NCBI GenBank assembly: GCA_947378965.1
Contig: CANCMG010000004.1
Span: forward strand, 42,324-106,323
Origin: Alcaligenaceae bacterium
Lineage (GTDB): Bacteria; Pseudomonadota; Gammaproteobacteria; Burkholderiales; Burkholderiaceae_B
Length of the DNA: 64,000 nt
Direction of reading: 5' to 3'
Under the pieces are notes generated by a model. The model ran no database searches. It saw only the letters and a list, made by a program, of their open reading frames with translations, and had not been told where the DNA came from. Each line of letters starts with the position of its first letter. The first letter of the stretch is position 1. The translations under genes were made by a program, and so were the position numbers. Positions 1 to 8,820 of the stretch are shown in pieces.

Positions 1-18
1 ACTTACTGAGCTTAAAGC

Positions 19-1140
19 ATGGCAAAGCGCGACTTTTACGAAATCCTTGGCGTAGCCAAAAATGCGTCAGATGATGAGCTGAAAAAATCTTATCGCAAAC
101 TTGCGATGAAATATCATCCTGACCGCAACCCTGATAGCAAAGAAGCCGAAGAAAAATTCAAGCAGGCCAAAGAGGCCTACGAGATTCTGTCGGATGACAG
201 CAAGCGTGCCGCCTACGATCGTTATGGTCATGCGGGTGTTGATCCCAATGCTGCGGGCGCTGCAGGTGGCGCCGGTTTTGGTGATGCCTTTGGCGATATT
301 TTTGGCGAGATTTTTGGTGGCGCAAGGCGTGGTGGTGGCGGTGGTGGCCCGCAGGTGTACCGCGGGGCTGACCTAAAGTACGCGATGGATATTACCCTTG
401 AGCAAGCAGCCAACGGTTTTGATACTGAAATTCGTGTGCCAAGCTGGGAAAACTGCGAAGTCTGCAAAGGGTCGGGGGCCAAAGTCGGAACCAAACCTAA
501 AACCTGCCACACCTGCGGCGGCGCCGGTGCAGTACGGATGCAGCAGGGCTTTTTTAGCGTGCAGCAAACTTGTCCGACTTGTCATGGTAACGGTAAAGAA
601 ATCACCGACCCTTGCGTGTCGTGTGATGGTGTGGGCCGCACACGTCGCAATAAAACGTTACAGGTTAAGATCCCCGCAGGGATTGATGACAGCATGCGCA
701 TTCGTTCGTCGGGTAATGGCGAGCCGGGCATCAACGGTGGCCCTTCGGGCGATCTGTTTGTTGAAATCCACATCAAAGAACACAAGATTTTTCAGCGCGA
801 TAACGATGACCTGCACTGCGAATTGACGATTCCGTTCACCAGTGCAGCGTTGGGGGGCGACATTCAGGTGCCAACCCTGAATGGCAAAGCTGAGATTTCG
901 ATCCCTGAGGGAACGCAATCCGGCAAAACGTTCAGATTGCGTGGCAAGGGGATCAAAGGCGTGCGCGCGTCCTATCCCGGAGACTTGTACTGCCACGTGG
1001 TGGTTGAAACACCTGTGCGCTTAACCGATGAGCAAAAGGGGTTGCTGCGACAGTTTGAAGCCTCATTGGGCGAAGGCAGTGATAAGCACTCGCCCCAAAG
1101 TAAGTCGTGGACAGATCGTGTGAAAGACTTCTTTTCTTAG
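19..1140 (+). CDS. dnaJ: Chaperone protein DnaJ
   Basis: This is the Hsp40 co-chaperone that delivers unfolded clients to DnaK and stimulates its ATPase in the cytoplasm. The J domain occupies about residues 1-70 and contains the HPD motif in KYHPDRNP. A Gly/Phe-rich linker with many GG and FGD repeats follows. Four zinc-binding CxxCxGxG repeats then appear ([32 protein letters not shown]), and after them the C-terminal client-binding domains. The 373-aa length is normal for full-length type I DnaJ. Any dnaK would lie left of the window edge, so the operon upstream cannot be judged. Confidence 0.98.
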   Translation: MAKRDFYEILGVAKNASDDELKKSYRKLAMKYHPDRNPDSKEAEEKFKQAKEAYEILSDDSKRAAYDRYGHAGVDPNAAGAAGGAGFGDAFGDIFGEIFGGARRGGGGGGPQVYRGADLKYAMDITLEQAANGFDTEIRVPSWENCEVCKGSGAKVGTKPKTCHTCGGAGAVRMQQGFFSVQQTCPTCHGNGKEITDPCVSCDGVGRTRRNKTLQVKIPAGIDDSMRIRSSGNGEPGINGGPSGDLFVEIHIKEHKIFQRDNDDLHCELTIPFTSAALGGDIQVPTLNGKAEISIPEGTQSGKTFRLRGKGIKGVRASYPGDLYCHVVVETPVRLTDEQKGLLRQFEASLGEGSDKHSPQSKSWTDRVKDFFS

Positions 1141-1151
1141 TGGTTGTGTAC

Positions 1152-1177
1152 GGTTCGAACGCTGTTTGGTTTGAACC
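1152..1177 (+). other. Hairpin just after dnaJ
   Basis: GGTTCGAAC pairs with GTTTGAACC across an 8-nt loop, giving nine base pairs with one G-T wobble, starting 12 nt after the dnaJ stop. No T run follows, so it is not a classical terminator on its own. It may protect the mRNA 3' end or act with the strong terminator about 80 nt downstream. Confidence 0.4.
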
Positions 1178-1256
1178 CTTCCGCTAAGTAAGAGCGTGTC
1201 TTGAGCAATAAAAACCTGAGTGAAATAAAGTTTAAGCAACAGAAGACTTAGAAATT

Positions 1257-1305
1257 AAAAGCCCCCAGAAAATTGGCTGAATCGCCAAGTGTCTGGGGGC
1301 TTTTT
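1257..1305 (+). terminator. Bidirectional intrinsic terminator between dnaJ and the M16 protease gene
   Basis: AAAAGCCCCCAGA pairs with TCTGGGGGCTTTT, leaving an A run on one side and a T run on the other. The loop itself holds a smaller TTGGC/GCCAA stem. It lies between convergent dnaJ and the minus-strand protease gene, so it can end transcription in both directions. Confidence 0.9.
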
Positions 1306-1395
1306 CACGAAACGTGTGGAAATCCTCCTTGTTCAAGGGAGGGGGTTTAAGTTTGAAAGTATCCCCGAAGTGATCCCTCGAGGCTGACGACTTGG

Positions 1396-4146
1396 TTATT
1401 TCTTTTTCTCAAAGTCACCGGCAGCGACGCTGCTGAACTGAGCGGGTTGCAAATACTGACGTACCGCAGCGTTCAGTTGTTCAGGCGTAAGCGCTGCGAT
1501 TTTCTGGTCTAAGTCAGCGGCCCACGCAAACGTACGCTCACTATCGAGGTAGCTGACCCAGGCCGAGGCAAGGCTGCCTTGCTGCGCGCGTGCGAGTTTG
1601 CGGTAGTTCAGCAGTGCCGTGATGCCATCTTTGACTTCTGTTGCCTCGAAGCCGTCTTTGACCAAACGATCAAGTTCTTGGCGAATCGCCTCTTGAACTT
1701 TGGTGCGATTTTCGGGGGCGAAGATTGCGTAGACACCCCAAGAGGCCGTGGGTTCAAAGGACGATACCGACAAGCGGCTGCGCACGTTGTAAGACAAGCC
1801 TTCTTTTTCGCGCACACGCATCCACAGGCGAGAGGTTTCAGACGACCCTAGCAAAAAGTTTGCAAGATATAGCGCAGGGTAAGCCGGATCAGTATCTTGA
1901 AGCTTTAAACCTAAGTTGGCCGTATAAAAGGCATTCGCCTTATCAGGTGTTAACGCCTGCATTTGCTCAGGCTTGACCTCGCGATAAGGGTTGCTGATAC
2001 GCGTGTAAGGTGCACCAGGAGCCCAAGTGCTTAAGGCCTTGGTCACGGTTTGTTCAAAGCTCGCAGGATTAAAGTGCCCCACGATACCGATCGATACCTT
2101 GCTGGCTCCGTAAAACGTCTTGTGAAAGTTCACCAGGTCGTTGCGTTTGAGGCTCGTGACGGCAGCTAAAGACTCTTCGAAACTAGGCATATAACGAATA
2201 TCGTCTTTTGCCCACGGATTGTCGTGACGCGTGAGCATGCGCGAAGCAATCGCGGTTGGCTCGGTCATTGAGCTTTTTAGGCTTGTGGTGAGTTTGCTGG
2301 TGTATTCGTCGAGTTGCTCTTGCGCAAAGTTAGCGTGTTGCACCACCTCAAACACCAGTGCCACCAGCGCATCGATATTGGCATGTGTGGTCGACACGCT
2401 AATCGTCAAATCAGTACCCGAGCCCGAAATACCAACTTCTCCCCCGAGTGCGTCAATACGATCACCAATTTGCTCGCGCGTCAGGGTATCGGTGCCCTTG
2501 AGCAAAAGATCTGCCGTCACAATCGCGTTCAAGCGCTGGCCTTTTAAGGCCTCGACGCTACCGAACTGCAGAGCGATGGTGGCATTGACTCGATCGCCAC
2601 GCGCTTCTTTTGGCAGCATGGCGAGTTTGACTGAGCCCTTGGGCACGGTGAGCGTTTTGCGTTGCGTGAGCGCGTCGATGTTTGCGGGGTCTGGGTCAAA
2701 GGCTTCGGCCTGTTTGAGTTGGGTGTTGCCGGTATAGCCTGCCAAGTCTTTTTGTAGATCAGGAATCGCCACCAACGGTGCGCGCACAGGTTTTTCGGTC
2801 GGTATGTATTGCCCTTGCGTACGATTGGCACGCGTCAGATAGTCTTGCCCGACACGTTGCGCTTGCTCAAGGGTCACTGCGCGAATACGGTCGCGCGAGA
2901 CAAACAGCATACGCCAGTCGCCCACGGCGATGGCCTCAGACAGTACTGAGCTGATTTTTTGGGCATCACTAAACATCTGATCCCAGCTTTTGAGCCACTG
3001 GTTGCGCACACGCTCAAGTTCTTCGGCTGTGAACGGTTGCTTGGCGAGCGACTCAATCGTGGTCGTGAGTGTGTCAAGTGCCTTGGCTTGATCGGTGCCG
3101 GGCTCGAGGGTCGCCCCGAACATCACGATGCCTGGCGCATATTCGTCCATCGTAAAGCCCAGCACGCTTGCGGCCTGCTTGGTGGGTACCAGCGCCTTGT
3201 AGAGTCGGCCAGACGGGGTGTCGGCGATCATCATGCTCGCGAGATCGAGCGCCGAAAAGTCGACGTGTGAAGCAGGGGGCACGTGGTACATCGTCGCAAC
3301 GAGTGGCGAGCCTCCGGTGCGGCGCAGCGTAATCGCTCGTTCGCCATCTTGTACTGGCTCGACGGTGTACTCGGGTGACAGCTTGCGGGTTGGCTTTGGA
3401 ATACTGGCAAAGGCACCAATGACATCCTTCAGCGCAGCTTGAGGATCGAATTTTCCGGCAATGATCAAGACGGCGTTGTCGGGTTGATAGTGCGTGCGAT
3501 AAAACGCCTGCAACTGACCAATATCGACATTTTCGACATCAGAGCGTGCACCAATAGGGGTCTTGCCGTAGTTATGCCACTGAAAAGCAACCCCCAGCAT
3601 CTTTTGCCAAAGCATTTGAAAGGGATTGTTTTCGCCGCTTTCCATCTCGTTGCGTACCACCGTCATTTCGGTGTCGAGGTCTTCACGTTTGATCGTTGAG
3701 TTGATCATGGCATCGGCTTGCCAGCCGATATACCATTTAAGGGTGTCAGGATTGGCAGCAAAGCTTGCGTAATAGTTGGTGCGGTCAGTCGAGGTTGAAC
3801 CGTTTGCTTGCAACCCACGCTTTGAAAATTCACCTAACGCGTTTGGAGTGTTTGGTGTGCCCTTGAAGAGCATGTGCTCAAGCAGGTGCGCCATGCCGGT
3901 TTCGCCATAGTTTTCGTGGCGCGAACCTACAAGGTAGGTCATGTTGACCGTGGTGGTCGGTTTAGAGTCGTCGGGTGCCAGCAAAATGCGCAAGCCGTTG
4001 ACCTCAAGCCTGTACTCAGTGATTCCTTCGACGCTTGTGACCGCTGTGACCCCTGCTGGTAGGGTGAGTTCTGTACTTTGGGCCGCTGCGATAAAAAAGA
4101 GAGAACCCAGTAAAGCGCACTTCAAGGCACGGGTAAGCAGCCACAT
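1396..4146 (-). CDS. M16 family zinc metalloprotease (pitrilysin/PqqL-like), exported
   Basis: A 916-aa two-repeat M16 peptidase. The N-terminal hydrophobic stretch (MWLLTRALKCALLGSLFFIA) looks like a signal peptide, so it should act in the periplasm. The inverted zinc motif HxxEH is present as HLLEHMLFKGT near residue 90, with a downstream conserved Glu region (VRNEMESGENNP). The C-terminal half carries the second, inactive M16 repeat with the usual SRLWMRVREKEGLSY substrate-gating segment. Family members degrade small peptides. It appears monocistronic, converges on dnaJ, and is followed by a strong terminator. Confidence 0.93.
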   Translation of the reverse strand: MWLLTRALKCALLGSLFFIAAAQSTELTLPAGVTAVTSVEGITEYRLEVNGLRILLAPDDSKPTTTVNMTYLVGSRHENYGETGMAHLLEHMLFKGTPNTPNALGEFSKRGLQANGSTSTDRTNYYASFAANPDTLKWYIGWQADAMINSTIKREDLDTEMTVVRNEMESGENNPFQMLWQKMLGVAFQWHNYGKTPIGARSDVENVDIGQLQAFYRTHYQPDNAVLIIAGKFDPQAALKDVIGAFASIPKPTRKLSPEYTVEPVQDGERAITLRRTGGSPLVATMYHVPPASHVDFSALDLASMMIADTPSGRLYKALVPTKQAASVLGFTMDEYAPGIVMFGATLEPGTDQAKALDTLTTTIESLAKQPFTAEELERVRNQWLKSWDQMFSDAQKISSVLSEAIAVGDWRMLFVSRDRIRAVTLEQAQRVGQDYLTRANRTQGQYIPTEKPVRAPLVAIPDLQKDLAGYTGNTQLKQAEAFDPDPANIDALTQRKTLTVPKGSVKLAMLPKEARGDRVNATIALQFGSVEALKGQRLNAIVTADLLLKGTDTLTREQIGDRIDALGGEVGISGSGTDLTISVSTTHANIDALVALVFEVVQHANFAQEQLDEYTSKLTTSLKSSMTEPTAIASRMLTRHDNPWAKDDIRYMPSFEESLAAVTSLKRNDLVNFHKTFYGASKVSIGIVGHFNPASFEQTVTKALSTWAPGAPYTRISNPYREVKPEQMQALTPDKANAFYTANLGLKLQDTDPAYPALYLANFLLGSSETSRLWMRVREKEGLSYNVRSRLSVSSFEPTASWGVYAIFAPENRTKVQEAIRQELDRLVKDGFEATEVKDGITALLNYRKLARAQQGSLASAWVSYLDSERTFAWAADLDQKIAALTPEQLNAAVRQYLQPAQFSSVAAGDFEKKK

Positions 4147-4219
4147 ATGAGCAATCCAAAAAGATGTGAATGAACCTGTTTGAGCGCAAGCACTCGAAAA
4201 GGTTCATTCGAGAGGCGAA

Positions 4220-5392
4220 TTACTTAGAAAGCAGACGCATCGCCTGTTCAATCCCCGAGACCGTCACCGGAAACATCTTGTCCTGAACGATGTTACGAAT
4301 CAGGGCGATGGATTGTCGATATTGCCAAGAAGCTTGTGGTTCAGGGTTGAGCCAAACAGCTTTGGGCCAAGTCGTAATCATGCGCTGCAACCATTCGGCG
4401 CCAGGCTCTTTGTTGTAGTGCTCGACTGAGCCGCCCGGCTGCAAGATTTCGTACGGGCTCATCGTGGCGTCGCCAACAAAAATCAGTCGCCAGTCAGCGT
4501 TAAATTTGCGCAACACATCTTGCGTTTCAAAACGCTCCATTTGCCGACGTCGGTTTGATTTCCAGAGGTGCTCGTAGGGGCAGTTATGAAAATAATAGAC
4601 TTCTAAGTGCTTGAACTCGCTGCTCGCCGCTGAGAACAACTCTTCAACGCGGGCGATGTGGTCATCCATGCTGCCACCCACATCCAGCAACATCAAGACC
4701 TTTACATTGTTATGGCGCTCGGGAACCATTTTGATGTCAAGGTATCCTGCGTTGCGGGCGGTGCTGGTGATGGTGTCGTCTAGATCGAGCTCAAAATCTG
4801 AGCCCTCACGGGCAAAGCGGCGCAAACGTCGCAAGGCGACTTTGAAGTTGCGGGTACCAAGTTCAATTGAATCGTCGTAGTCTCTAAAGTTGCGTTCGTC
4901 CCAAACCTTAACGGCAGTACGATTGCCGCCCGAGGCGCCGCCCACCCGAATGCCTTCTGGGTTAAAGCCGCCGTTGCCAAACGGCGACGTGCCGCCCGTA
5001 CCGATCCATTTGCTGCCACCTTCATGGCGCTCTTTTTGCTCTTCGAGCCGTTCTTTGAACATTTCTAAAAGCTTATCAAGCCCGTGTTTTTCCAGCTCAG
5101 CTTTTTGTTCGGGTGTCAGGTGCTTTTGCAGCTCTTTGACCAACCAGTCGAGTGGAATTTTTTTGCCAGGCGGCAAAATCTGCTCGAGGCTGCGGTAATA
5201 GCCAGCGAAGGCCCGGTCAAAGCGATCAAAGAGTGTTTCGTCTTTGATGAGGGTGGTGCGCGCCAAAAAATAAAAGTCTTCAAGCGTAGGCGGCATCAGC
5301 GGCGTTGAAAGTGCTTCAAGTAACGTCAAATACTCTTTGACAGAGACTTTGAGTTTTTGCGTACGCAGGTGGTAGAAGAAATCAACGAGCAT
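4220..5392 (-). CDS. VWA domain-containing CoxE-like protein
   Basis: A 390-aa cytoplasmic protein of the CoxE-like von Willebrand A group that normally partners a MoxR AAA+ ATPase. The MIDAS metal site appears as LLDVGGSMDD near residue 240; the canonical DxSxS is DxGxS here, as is usual for this subgroup. The N-terminal half is charged and helical. A Gly-rich segment near residues 125-160 precedes the VWA fold. It overlaps the acetyltransferase gene upstream by 11 nt, so it is the last gene of a moxR-GNAT-VWA operon. MoxR/VWA pairs act as metal-loading or assembly chaperones; the client here is unknown. Confidence 0.88.
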   Translation of the reverse strand: MLVDFFYHLRTQKLKVSVKEYLTLLEALSTPLMPPTLEDFYFLARTTLIKDETLFDRFDRAFAGYYRSLEQILPPGKKIPLDWLVKELQKHLTPEQKAELEKHGLDKLLEMFKERLEEQKERHEGGSKWIGTGGTSPFGNGGFNPEGIRVGGASGGNRTAVKVWDERNFRDYDDSIELGTRNFKVALRRLRRFAREGSDFELDLDDTITSTARNAGYLDIKMVPERHNNVKVLMLLDVGGSMDDHIARVEELFSAASSEFKHLEVYYFHNCPYEHLWKSNRRRQMERFETQDVLRKFNADWRLIFVGDATMSPYEILQPGGSVEHYNKEPGAEWLQRMITTWPKAVWLNPEPQASWQYRQSIALIRNIVQDKMFPVTVSGIEQAMRLLSK

Positions 5393-5999
5393 GGCGTTTG
5401 AGCTGATAGGTTAGGTGGTCGCGAACCTCAGGCCATTCGCCTGCGATCACGCTGTACATGACGGTGTCACGCACCGTGCCATCGCGGCGCAAGGCATGAT
5501 GGCGAATAGCGCCGTCGCGCTTTGCCCCGAGCCTTTCGATGGCGCGCTGCGAGGCGTAGTTAAAGTTGTCGGTACGCCAACCGACAACACCGGCGCCCAG
5601 CGTATCAAACGCGTGGGTGAGCAACAGTAGTTTGCAGGCGGTATTGACATGCGTGCGTTGCAGGCTTTTACCGTACCAGGTGTAGCCGATTTCAAGACGC
5701 GCAACGGAGGCGATGATGTCGTGGTAACGAGTGGTACCAAGGATTTTGCCAGAGGTCTCATCCTTGACCACGAAGGGCAACATGTGCCCTGCCGCCAAAC
5801 CGTCGAGCGCCGTCTGAATATAGCTAGACGTTTGATCGGGCTCGGGCACTGAAGTCACCCGCAGATTCCAAAGTTCTCCGTCGCATGCCGCGGCTGTCAA
5901 GCCTTCGGCGTGCGCTTGCGAGAGTGGCTCGAGACGGACGCCCCAGCCTTGCAAGGCACAGGGCGAGGGGGCCTGCTGAAAGCCTTGATTTTTAACCAT
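5382..5999 (-). CDS. GNAT family N-acetyltransferase (RimJ/RimL type)
   Basis: A 205-aa acetyl-CoA-dependent N-acetyltransferase of the RimJ/RimL-like group. The family core appears as IGYTWYGKSLQRTHVN followed by TDNFNYASQRAIERLGA, the acetyl-CoA-binding beta4-alpha4 region. The ORF track starts 16 codons earlier. I choose the ATG at 5999 because it overlaps the moxR stop in ATGGTTAA, the sign of translational coupling. The 3' end overlaps the VWA gene by 11 nt. Its position between a MoxR and its VWA partner is not the usual order and could mean it modifies the same client. Substrate unknown. Confidence 0.85.
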   Translation of the reverse strand: MVKNQGFQQAPSPCALQGWGVRLEPLSQAHAEGLTAAACDGELWNLRVTSVPEPDQTSSYIQTALDGLAAGHMLPFVVKDETSGKILGTTRYHDIIASVARLEIGYTWYGKSLQRTHVNTACKLLLLTHAFDTLGAGVVGWRTDNFNYASQRAIERLGAKRDGAIRHHALRRDGTVRDTVMYSVIAGEWPEVRDHLTYQLKRHAR

Positions 6000-6891
6000 T
6001 GTTTGGGCCTGAAGGACGACGGGTGCTGCTGCGTGTGACGGCAGCAAGGCGTTCGAGCAATTGCAAATCTTGCTCGTTTTTAAGCAGTGCGCCAGCCAGC
6101 ATCGGCACCGAGGTGGCGGCGTGCGCGTCGATCTCTGCGGGGCTGACGTCTTCTGCGATCAAGAGGCGCAGCCAGTCTAGAAACTCAGAGGTTGAAGGCT
6201 TCTTCTTCAGGCCGGGCGCTTCGCGCAACGCAAAAAACGTATCTAGTGCTGCGCGCAAGACTTCAGCGTGCAGGTTAGGAAAGTGCACGTCGACAATGCT
6301 GCGCAAGGTGTCGCGATCAGGAAAGCGAATGTAATGAAAGAAGCAGCGGCGCAGAAACGCGTCTGGCAGGTCTTTTTCGTTATTTGAAGTGATGATGACG
6401 AGCGGACGGTGAAGCGCACTAATCGTTTCACGCGTTTCGTAAACATGAAATTGCATTTGGTCGAGTTCGCGCAACAAGTCATTCGGAAACTCGATGTCGG
6501 CTTTGTCGATTTCATCGATCAGAAGCACAACAGGCGCTGGCGCAGTAAAGGCCTGCCACAGTACGCCTTGCATGATGTAGTTGCGAATATCCTTGACTTT
6601 TTCTTCGCCTAACTGCGAATCACGTAAGCGCGAGACGGCATCATATTCGTAGAGGCCTTGGTGCGCTTTCGTGGTTGATTTGATGTGCCATTGCAGCAGG
6701 GGGCGATCCAGTGCAGCGGCAACTTCTTCGGCCAACATGGTTTTGCCAGTGCCGGGTTCGCCCTTGATGAGCAGGGGGCGCTGAAGTGTCAGGGCGGCAT
6801 TGACCGCTAGTTTGAGGTCGTCGGTGGCGACATAGCGCTCGGTACCGTCAAAACGTTTGGTTTGCTCGGGATTCTGGATCGAAGAGGTCAT
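5992..6891 (-). CDS. MoxR-family AAA+ ATPase
   Basis: A 299-aa AAA+ ATPase that works with VWA partners as a maturation chaperone. Walker A is GEPGTGKT (about residues 44-51), Walker B is LLIDEIDKA, and sensor residues follow in IITSNNEKDLPDAF. The ORF track extends 21 residues upstream, but family members start close to RFDGTERYVATDD, so the ATG at 6891 (MTSSIQN) is preferred; no strong Shine-Dalgarno decides it. It is the first gene of the three-gene overlapping operon and diverges from the cytochrome c genes. Confidence 0.92.
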   Translation of the reverse strand: MTSSIQNPEQTKRFDGTERYVATDDLKLAVNAALTLQRPLLIKGEPGTGKTMLAEEVAAALDRPLLQWHIKSTTKAHQGLYEYDAVSRLRDSQLGEEKVKDIRNYIMQGVLWQAFTAPAPVVLLIDEIDKADIEFPNDLLRELDQMQFHVYETRETISALHRPLVIITSNNEKDLPDAFLRRCFFHYIRFPDRDTLRSIVDVHFPNLHAEVLRAALDTFFALREAPGLKKKPSTSEFLDWLRLLIAEDVSPAEIDAHAATSVPMLAGALLKNEQDLQLLERLAAVTRSSTRRPSGPNNG

Positions 6892-7030
6892 GAAGGGGCC
6901 GCAAAGTAAAGGTTCAATGGTAAAAGTTCGGGTGTCGAAATTTAATTTCGCCAATTATCGTACAATCTTAACGTTTTGCGGCCGAGAGTATTCTCGGATT
7001 GTTGTTCTGGTGTGACCAGAGCTCTTTTAG

Positions 7031-7429
7031 ATGAAGTTGTTCAAAATTATGTCCCCAAATCTGATGCGTTCGGGCAGTGCGTCGATTGCTCGACGACTCC
7101 CCCAAGTTTTTGTTGGCTTAGCGATGGCAGCCTTCTGTGCCTTTGCTTCAACCGGCTTTGCTGCAGAACCCGCTGTTGGTAACGCTGAGGCTGCTAAAGC
7201 GAAAGTCTCAATGTGTATTGGTTGCCATGGTATTGCTGGTTATCGTGCAAGTTTTCCTGAGGTGTACTCGGTGCCGATGATTGCGGGTCAAAACGCAGCC
7301 TACCTGCAGGTTGCCTTGCGCGCCTATGCTTCAGGCGAGCGAACCCATCCCACCATGGATGCGATCGCAAAAAGCCTGTCAGATCAAGATATTGCTGATC
7401 TGTCCGCCTACTATGCCAAACTTAAATAA
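7031..7429 (+). CDS. Cytochrome c, class I, exported
   Basis: A 132-aa monoheme c-type cytochrome. An N-terminal targeting sequence ends near STGFAAEP. The heme-attachment motif is CIGCHG, and the probable axial Met lies in HPTMDAIAKSL. The size and the ending (SDQDIADLSAYYAKL) match the small c4/c553-like group used as periplasmic electron carriers. It is followed after 12 nt by a second cytochrome c, so the pair is co-transcribed. Several in-frame Met codons make the exact start uncertain; a start at the MSPNLMRSG Met would also leave a signal peptide. Confidence 0.9.
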   Translation: MKLFKIMSPNLMRSGSASIARRLPQVFVGLAMAAFCAFASTGFAAEPAVGNAEAAKAKVSMCIGCHGIAGYRASFPEVYSVPMIAGQNAAYLQVALRAYASGERTHPTMDAIAKSLSDQDIADLSAYYAKLK

Positions 7430-7441
7430 CCGGGGGCTCCT

Positions 7442-7804
7442 ATGAAACATCTAAAGCTTGCCCTCTGTGGCGTTATGGTGATGATGGGTTCGAGTTTGGC
7501 TCAAGCAGCCGACCTCAACGCCGGCAAAGCCACCTGGGAAAAACTCAACTGTGCCTCTTGCCACGGGGCAGATGCCAAGTCACCGATTATGCCTGCGTAC
7601 CCTATCTTGGCTGGTCAACATGCCGACTTTTTGGCGCACGCCTTGAAAGCCTATCAACGGGGTGCAGCGGGCGCGCCGGCTTCGGCCAATGTGCGTAAAA
7701 ATGCCGTGATGGGTGCTTTTGCTGTGCAGCTGTCTAAGCAGGATGTCGAAAACGTTTCTGCCTGGCTTGCTTCGCAGCCAGGCCCGTTGGCTGTGCGCAG
7801 GTAA
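7442..7804 (+). CDS. Cytochrome c, class I, exported
   Basis: A 120-aa monoheme cytochrome c with a clear signal peptide (MKHLKLALCGVMVMMGSSLAQA) and the heme motif CASCHG. The distal Met ligand is probably in NAVMGAFAVQLSKQD. A G-rich Shine-Dalgarno (GGGGGCTCCT) lies directly before the ATG. It is paired with the preceding cytochrome gene; two such adjacent monoheme proteins commonly shuttle electrons to a terminal oxidase in the periplasm. Confidence 0.92.
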   Translation: MKHLKLALCGVMVMMGSSLAQAADLNAGKATWEKLNCASCHGADAKSPIMPAYPILAGQHADFLAHALKAYQRGAAGAPASANVRKNAVMGAFAVQLSKQDVENVSAWLASQPGPLAVRR

Positions 7805-7809
7805 ACCGC

Positions 7810-7826
7810 TGCACCAAGCTGGTGCA
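7810..7826. other. Short hairpin between convergent genes
   Basis: TGCACCA-AGC-TGGTGCA forms a 7-bp stem with a 3-nt loop in the 28-nt gap between the cytochrome gene and the minus-strand DUF1841 gene. There is no T run on either strand, so it is at best a weak or factor-assisted end signal. Confidence 0.35.
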
Positions 7827-7832
7827 TGGCAG

Positions 7833-8261
7833 TTAATCGCGACTTGCCCGTTGGCGAATTAATTCGATATAGGTATCGCTGTCTAGTGGGGTGCCCAAGC
7901 GCTGGGACTCCCAGACGACCTGTCCCAGGCATTCCATGATCTGATGTACCGCATCGTGCCCACTCGAGCCTCGTGCCATGGTTTCGAAGGCTTGTTTGAT
8001 GCCGCGCGGGTGGTCAATCGAGAGTTGTTCGGCAATCGCTAAATGCATCGAAAGGTGCAAAAAGGGGTTGCTGCGGCCATCTTCAACCTTGAACTCTTGC
8101 GTCATCGTGTCTGGGCTTTCAAGCGCTTCATGGTATTCGGGGTGTTGCTTGATCCAGTCTAAGGCCATGGCTTCGAGCGGGGTCAATAACTCGTGGGCGC
8201 GGTCTTTGCGCCAGGTGTTAACAAAAAATTCTCGGACTTGTTCGCGCGACGGGTTAAACAT
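7833..8261 (-). CDS. DUF1841 family protein
   Basis: A 142-aa soluble protein recognisable as DUF1841 from its opening MFNPSREQVREFFVNTW and the central SNPFLHLSMHLAIAEQLSID block. Function is unknown for the family, which occurs mainly in beta- and gammaproteobacteria. The ORF track adds 44 residues upstream, but the ATG at 8261 is preceded by a GGAG Shine-Dalgarno and starts exactly at the family N terminus. It converges on the cytochrome c pair. Confidence 0.88.
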   Translation of the reverse strand: MFNPSREQVREFFVNTWRKDRAHELLTPLEAMALDWIKQHPEYHEALESPDTMTQEFKVEDGRSNPFLHLSMHLAIAEQLSIDHPRGIKQAFETMARGSSGHDAVHQIMECLGQVVWESQRLGTPLDSDTYIELIRQRASRD

Positions 8262-8466
8262 GGGACTCCGTGACAGAAAGTCGTATGCAAGCATACAAAG
8301 CTGTCCATATAGTGAAACAACAGGTCGGAAATGCCCAAATATAGGGCATACCCCAATGTAACAATACCCTTGAAGGTGCAAAATCTTTTTCATGCAGGTG
8401 AGGGGACAAGGCTCTGCATGAGCAAGCTAGCAGCATCGGCTTCATAACAAAAAGCAGGGCTCTAAT

Positions 8467-8511
8467 AAAAAAAAATCGCACAACGGCTGGCACTTTGGTG
8501 TCAGCCGTTGT
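8467..8511 (-). terminator. Strong minus-strand intrinsic terminator without an annotated gene
   Basis: ACAACGGCTGGCAC pairs with GTGTCAGCCGTTGT over 14 bp (one G-T wobble) with a TTTG loop. Read on the minus strand it is followed, after a short GCGA spacer, by nine consecutive T residues, so it has a terminator shape. No minus-strand protein gene lies just upstream of it: the next genes to the right are the plus-strand symporter genes. It may end a short RNA started by the minus-strand promoter-like site at 8535-8562, or shield DUF1841 from antisense transcription. Confidence 0.7.
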
Positions 8512-8534
8512 CGCTTATACCCACCAAGTTGTAT

Positions 8535-8562
8535 ATTTTAGGCGATCATGCGCCCCGCTCAA
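8535..8562 (-). promoter_or_regulatory. Possible minus-strand sigma70 promoter for a small RNA
   Basis: On the minus strand TTGAGC is followed, 16 bp later, by TAAAAT. These are close to -35 and -10 consensus. Transcription would begin near 8528 and reach the terminator at 8467 after about 60 nt. The site overlaps the start of the symporter small-subunit gene. It is a pattern match only. Confidence 0.35.
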
Positions 8563-8820
8563 GCCTACTCTCGCACCCGTTACTGGCGCCATAATCTCTT
8601 GCTGATTGTGGGGCTGTTGTGCCTTTGGTGGTTGGTGACCTTCGTGCCAGCTTATTTCGCACTTGAATTAAGTCAATATCTCATTTTCGGCTGGCCATTT
8701 TCGTTTTGGATGGCAGCCTTCGGTGCTCCGCTTGTCTTTTTGCTGATTGTTGGGCTCTACGCCTGGTGGATGGCTCGCTGCGACCAACGCGCTCGTCGCG
8801 CCCCTCAAGCGGGCGACTGA
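8548..8820 (+). CDS. DUF4212 sodium/solute symporter small subunit
   Basis: A 90-aa membrane protein with two hydrophobic segments (LLLIVGLLCLWWLVTFVPAYF and the FWMAAFGAPLVFLLIVGLYAW stretch), the pattern of DUF4212. These proteins pair with a large sodium:solute symporter of the VC_2705 group, probably for short carboxylates. The stop codon directly abuts the GTG start of the large subunit, so translation is coupled. AGG lies 6 nt ahead of the ATG, and a TATATT-like -10 box lies just upstream, so the leader may be very short. Confidence 0.88.
   Translation: MRPAQAYSRTRYWRHNLLLIVGLLCLWWLVTFVPAYFALELSQYLIFGWPFSFWMAAFGAPLVFLLIVGLYAWWMARCDQRARRAPQAGD

Noticed and set aside
1152-1177. GGTTCGAAC, reminiscent of a tRNA T-arm
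   Set aside because: No acceptor, D-arm or anticodon arm can be folded around it; it is a simple hairpin after dnaJ.
2231-2737. 168-aa plus-strand ORF opposite the M16 protease
   Set aside because: Ser/Cys/Val-rich antisense frame without a family match or ribosome binding site.
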